Shown here: positions 62,589-64,000 of the stretch, piece after piece | Position numbering within the stretch: the stretch's first letter is position 1 | How the letters are laid out: each line of letters opens with the position of its first letter | Assembly: GCF_039994875.1 (NCBI RefSeq) | Contig: NZ_CP121196.1 | Coordinates: forward strand, 5,332,001 to 5,396,000 | Direction of reading: 5' to 3' | Length of the DNA: 64,000 nt | Origin: Telmatobacter sp. DSM 110680 | Lineage (GTDB): Bacteria; Acidobacteriota; Terriglobia; Terriglobales; Acidobacteriaceae | Position numbers and translations under genes: made by a program | The notes under the pieces: generated by a model | The model's input: the letters and a program-made list of their open reading frames with translations, nothing else | Databases searched by the model: none | What the model was told of the DNA's origin: nothing

Positions 62589-63623
62589 TTACGCAGATGC
62601 CCACGTGGGCTTCAACGCATACACCGGAAGAATGCACGCACCTAGCAATCCCGCCTCAGCACCGAGTTTCGCCGGTAATACCTGGGTGCCTCCGCCCGGC
62701 ATTCCGGTTGAAGCAACTCTACCCGGCGCTGTGAGTGAATAGACATAACTTCGACGCTCTAGTTCCTCAAACATCACCGGCGACAGCAGGTCCCATGAGT
62801 TAGCTACTCCACCTCCGACAACGTAGAGAGGCAAATTCAAAATGTTGATCAACCCTGCCAGGCTAATTCCCAGCGTGCGGCCCGTTTCAACATAGATCCG
62901 CTTGGCATCCGCATCGCCCTGCCGCGCAGCATCAGCGAGATTCTCTGCGGTTAACGACATTTTTTCTTTGAGCCTGGCGAGGCCGGGAGCTTTTCCCGCA
63001 GCTATCAGTCTCTCGGCAGCGTTCACAACGGCGGTTGCAGACGCACACGCTTCAAGGCAGCCGTTATTGCCGCATCCGCAGAGCGCGCCATCGGGATAGA
63101 TCGTCATGTGTCCTGCTTCGCCGCCCATTCCCGTCGCGCCGTGCCAAAGCTTTCCATCCAGAATGATCCCATTGCCAACGCCAGTCCCGAGCGTCAACAT
63201 GCACATGGATTCGATTCCAAGCTGCTTTCCAAGACCCAGTTCGTATTCCGCGAGCACAGCGGCGTTCGCATCGCTCTCGATCGCGACAGGCCGCTGAAGT
63301 CGCTTCTCCATTTCAGCTAGCAGCGGAAAACCATCCCACCCCGGAAGATTGGGCGGATGATGGAGGCGCCCTGCCGGCAACTCTAGCGGTCCAGGTGAGC
63401 CGACACCGATGCCTGCAAAATCGCGAGAAGCGGAATGTTGATTGATTTGCTTCAGAATGACCGCACACATGTCGTCCACGACAGCCATTGGTCCGGCTTC
63501 GAGGCGTGTGCGCAGCGAAATTGAATCAAGCACGCCAGTACCAGGCGCGTAAGCCGCGATCCTGAGACTCGTTCCTCCAAGATCGACGCCGATAGTGAGA
63601 AACTGCGTGTTACCCAAGGCCAT
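62589..63623 (-). CDS. ROK family sugar kinase (glucokinase-like)
   Basis: This 344-aa kinase of the ROK family phosphorylates a hexose, most likely glucose or N-acetyl sugar. The ATP-binding motif is GVDLGGTSLRIA; the catalytic Asp is in IESDANAAVLAEYE; the zinc-binding Cys cluster is GCGNNGCLEACAS, with the ROK signature from LTLGTGVGNGII to GAGHM-type residues. It has no N-terminal helix-turn-helix, so it is an enzyme, not a NagC-like repressor. I prefer the ATG at 63623; a GTG at 63632 is possible. Two identical LacI-type operators lie upstream. Confidence 0.92.
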   Translation of the reverse strand: MALGNTQFLTIGVDLGGTSLRIAAYAPGTGVLDSISLRTRLEAGPMAVVDDMCAVILKQINQHSASRDFAGIGVGSPGPLELPAGRLHHPPNLPGWDGFPLLAEMEKRLQRPVAIESDANAAVLAEYELGLGKQLGIESMCMLTLGTGVGNGIILDGKLWHGATGMGGEAGHMTIYPDGALCGCGNNGCLEACASATAVVNAAERLIAAGKAPGLARLKEKMSLTAENLADAARQGDADAKRIYVETGRTLGISLAGLINILNLPLYVVGGGVANSWDLLSPVMFEELERRSYVYSLTAPGRVASTGMPGGGTQVLPAKLGAEAGLLGACILPVYALKPTWASA

Positions 63624-63756
63624 TCCGATCACCGCAAAAGCCAGAAAATGCGAACCACGCTTGCGCCTGACGCTGAAATTGAGACCACGGCAAGTGTTGG
63701 AGAAGATCCGAGAGAGCTAACCGACCTCAGTTTTCTCCGGCTCCTCCCGTTATCAC

Positions 63757-63770
63757 TGGAAACGATACCA
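63757..63770. promoter_or_regulatory. LacI-type operator upstream of the ROK kinase
   Basis: TGGAAACGATACCA is a 14-bp near-palindrome centred on CG. Its reverse complement, TGGTATCGTTTCCA, occurs again at 63918-63931, and it is close to the two sites at the receptor promoter. It lies 125 bp upstream of the kinase start. Confidence 0.7.
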
Positions 63771-63917
63771 TACCAAATCAAGAGGCTGCCATATCGGACT
63801 CAATACCGGATCACTGTCTTCGGTACTTCAGGAACGAAAGTTGGAGCTTGATTTAAATGGCGCATCACGTGAGCTAGAGTTTCCGGACGCCCTTGTGGAG
63901 CCCCACATCCACGCTCA

Positions 63918-63931
63918 TGGTATCGTTTCCA
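63918..63931. promoter_or_regulatory. Second LacI-type operator near the right edge
   Basis: TGGTATCGTTTCCA is the exact reverse complement of the site at 63757-63770. It lies 43 bp before the possible start codon at 63974, so it could regulate a rightward gene and the kinase from a shared region. Confidence 0.7.
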
Positions 63932-63973
63932 CGTGCAAATGTTTCACGTGATATCATTCGCGGCGTTGCTTCG

Positions 63974-64000
63974 ATGGCCAGTGCACGAACGAGTCGCCGG
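63974..64000 (+). CDS. Possible start of a LacI-family regulator (truncated by window edge)
   Basis: From the ATG at 63974 only nine codons are visible (MASARTSRR). The Arg-rich start resembles the run-in to the helix-turn-helix of LacI/GalR regulators, and operators of that type lie 43 bp upstream. There is no clear ribosome-binding site, and the short stretch cannot prove a gene. Confidence 0.25.

Noticed and set aside
63648-63851. 67-codon plus-strand open frame upstream of the ROK kinase
   Set aside because: It covers the LacI-type operator and promoter region and has no recognisable domain.

Overview
The window looks like chromosomal DNA of a Gram-negative Acidobacteriota, probably class Terriglobia (Acidobacteriales). 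This placement is inferred from gene content, not from a marker search. The evidence is a very large Oar-like TonB-dependent receptor with an N-terminal carboxypeptidase-regulatory-like domain, two CRTAC1 (FG-GAP plus ASPIC/UnbV) proteins, several TPR proteins, a DUF5117-type zinc protease, a two-repeat winged-helix protein, lipid A and BamA genes, and an intergenic GAGCGAAGGATC-type element. No rRNA, tRNA, CRISPR array, transposase or phage gene was seen, so this is mostly core and niche-adaptation DNA rather than a mobile island.

Layout. 1-4324: the end of an RND efflux adaptor translationally coupled to its inner-membrane pump. 4405-11242: yceH, ndk, an M13 peptidase, a nitronate monooxygenase, a small unknown gene and sucCD. 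11630-18196: a secreted DinB-like protein, an unknown gene, a decayed remnant, trpD, a SIMPL-domain protein, a duplicated winged-helix protein, a LigB-type dioxygenase, DoxX and glutathione peroxidase. 18861-24621: outer-membrane biogenesis, with bamA, a methyltransferase and two tandem Skp/OmpH chaperone genes, each with its own near-identical promoter. 25035-29687: lepA, an MltD-like lytic transglycosylase with a complex leader, and a histone-H1-like protein. 30005-35258: DinB-like, peroxiredoxin, the fabZ-lpxA-lpxI lipid A operon, a secreted unknown and an SDR. 35319-42112: secreted and membrane unknowns, a beta-barrel protein, a GLG1-type cysteine-repeat protein, MmcQ/YjbR, and a PadR regulator with its HAAS-domain membrane partner. 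42102-50027: a DAACS transporter with threonine synthase, a secreted adenosine-deaminase-like enzyme, kduI and a secreted zinc protease. 50057-54553: ethanolamine ammonia-lyase (eutBC) and two TPR proteins. 54747-63623: the TonB receptor, two CRTAC1 proteins and a ROK sugar kinase.

How it fits together. Two themes recur. One is outer-membrane construction (bamA, two skp genes, fabZ-lpxA-lpxI, mltD, beta-barrel proteins). The other is nutrient acquisition at the right-hand end. There, four copies of a 14-bp LacI-type operator (consensus TGGTA[T/G]CG[A/T]TTCCA) sit just downstream of a strong promoter of the TonB receptor and upstream of the ROK kinase. The window ends just after a possible start codon that could belong to the cognate LacI repressor. 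This suggests a sugar-responsive regulon coupling outer-membrane uptake, CRTAC1/TPR proteins and sugar phosphorylation, and it is the best candidate here for an undescribed system. Other signals worth following are two directly abutting perfect 15-bp palindromes at 36547-36576, the promoter-plus-gene duplication of skp, and a leader in which the ribosome-binding site and start codon of the MltD-like gene have mutually exclusive pairing partners.
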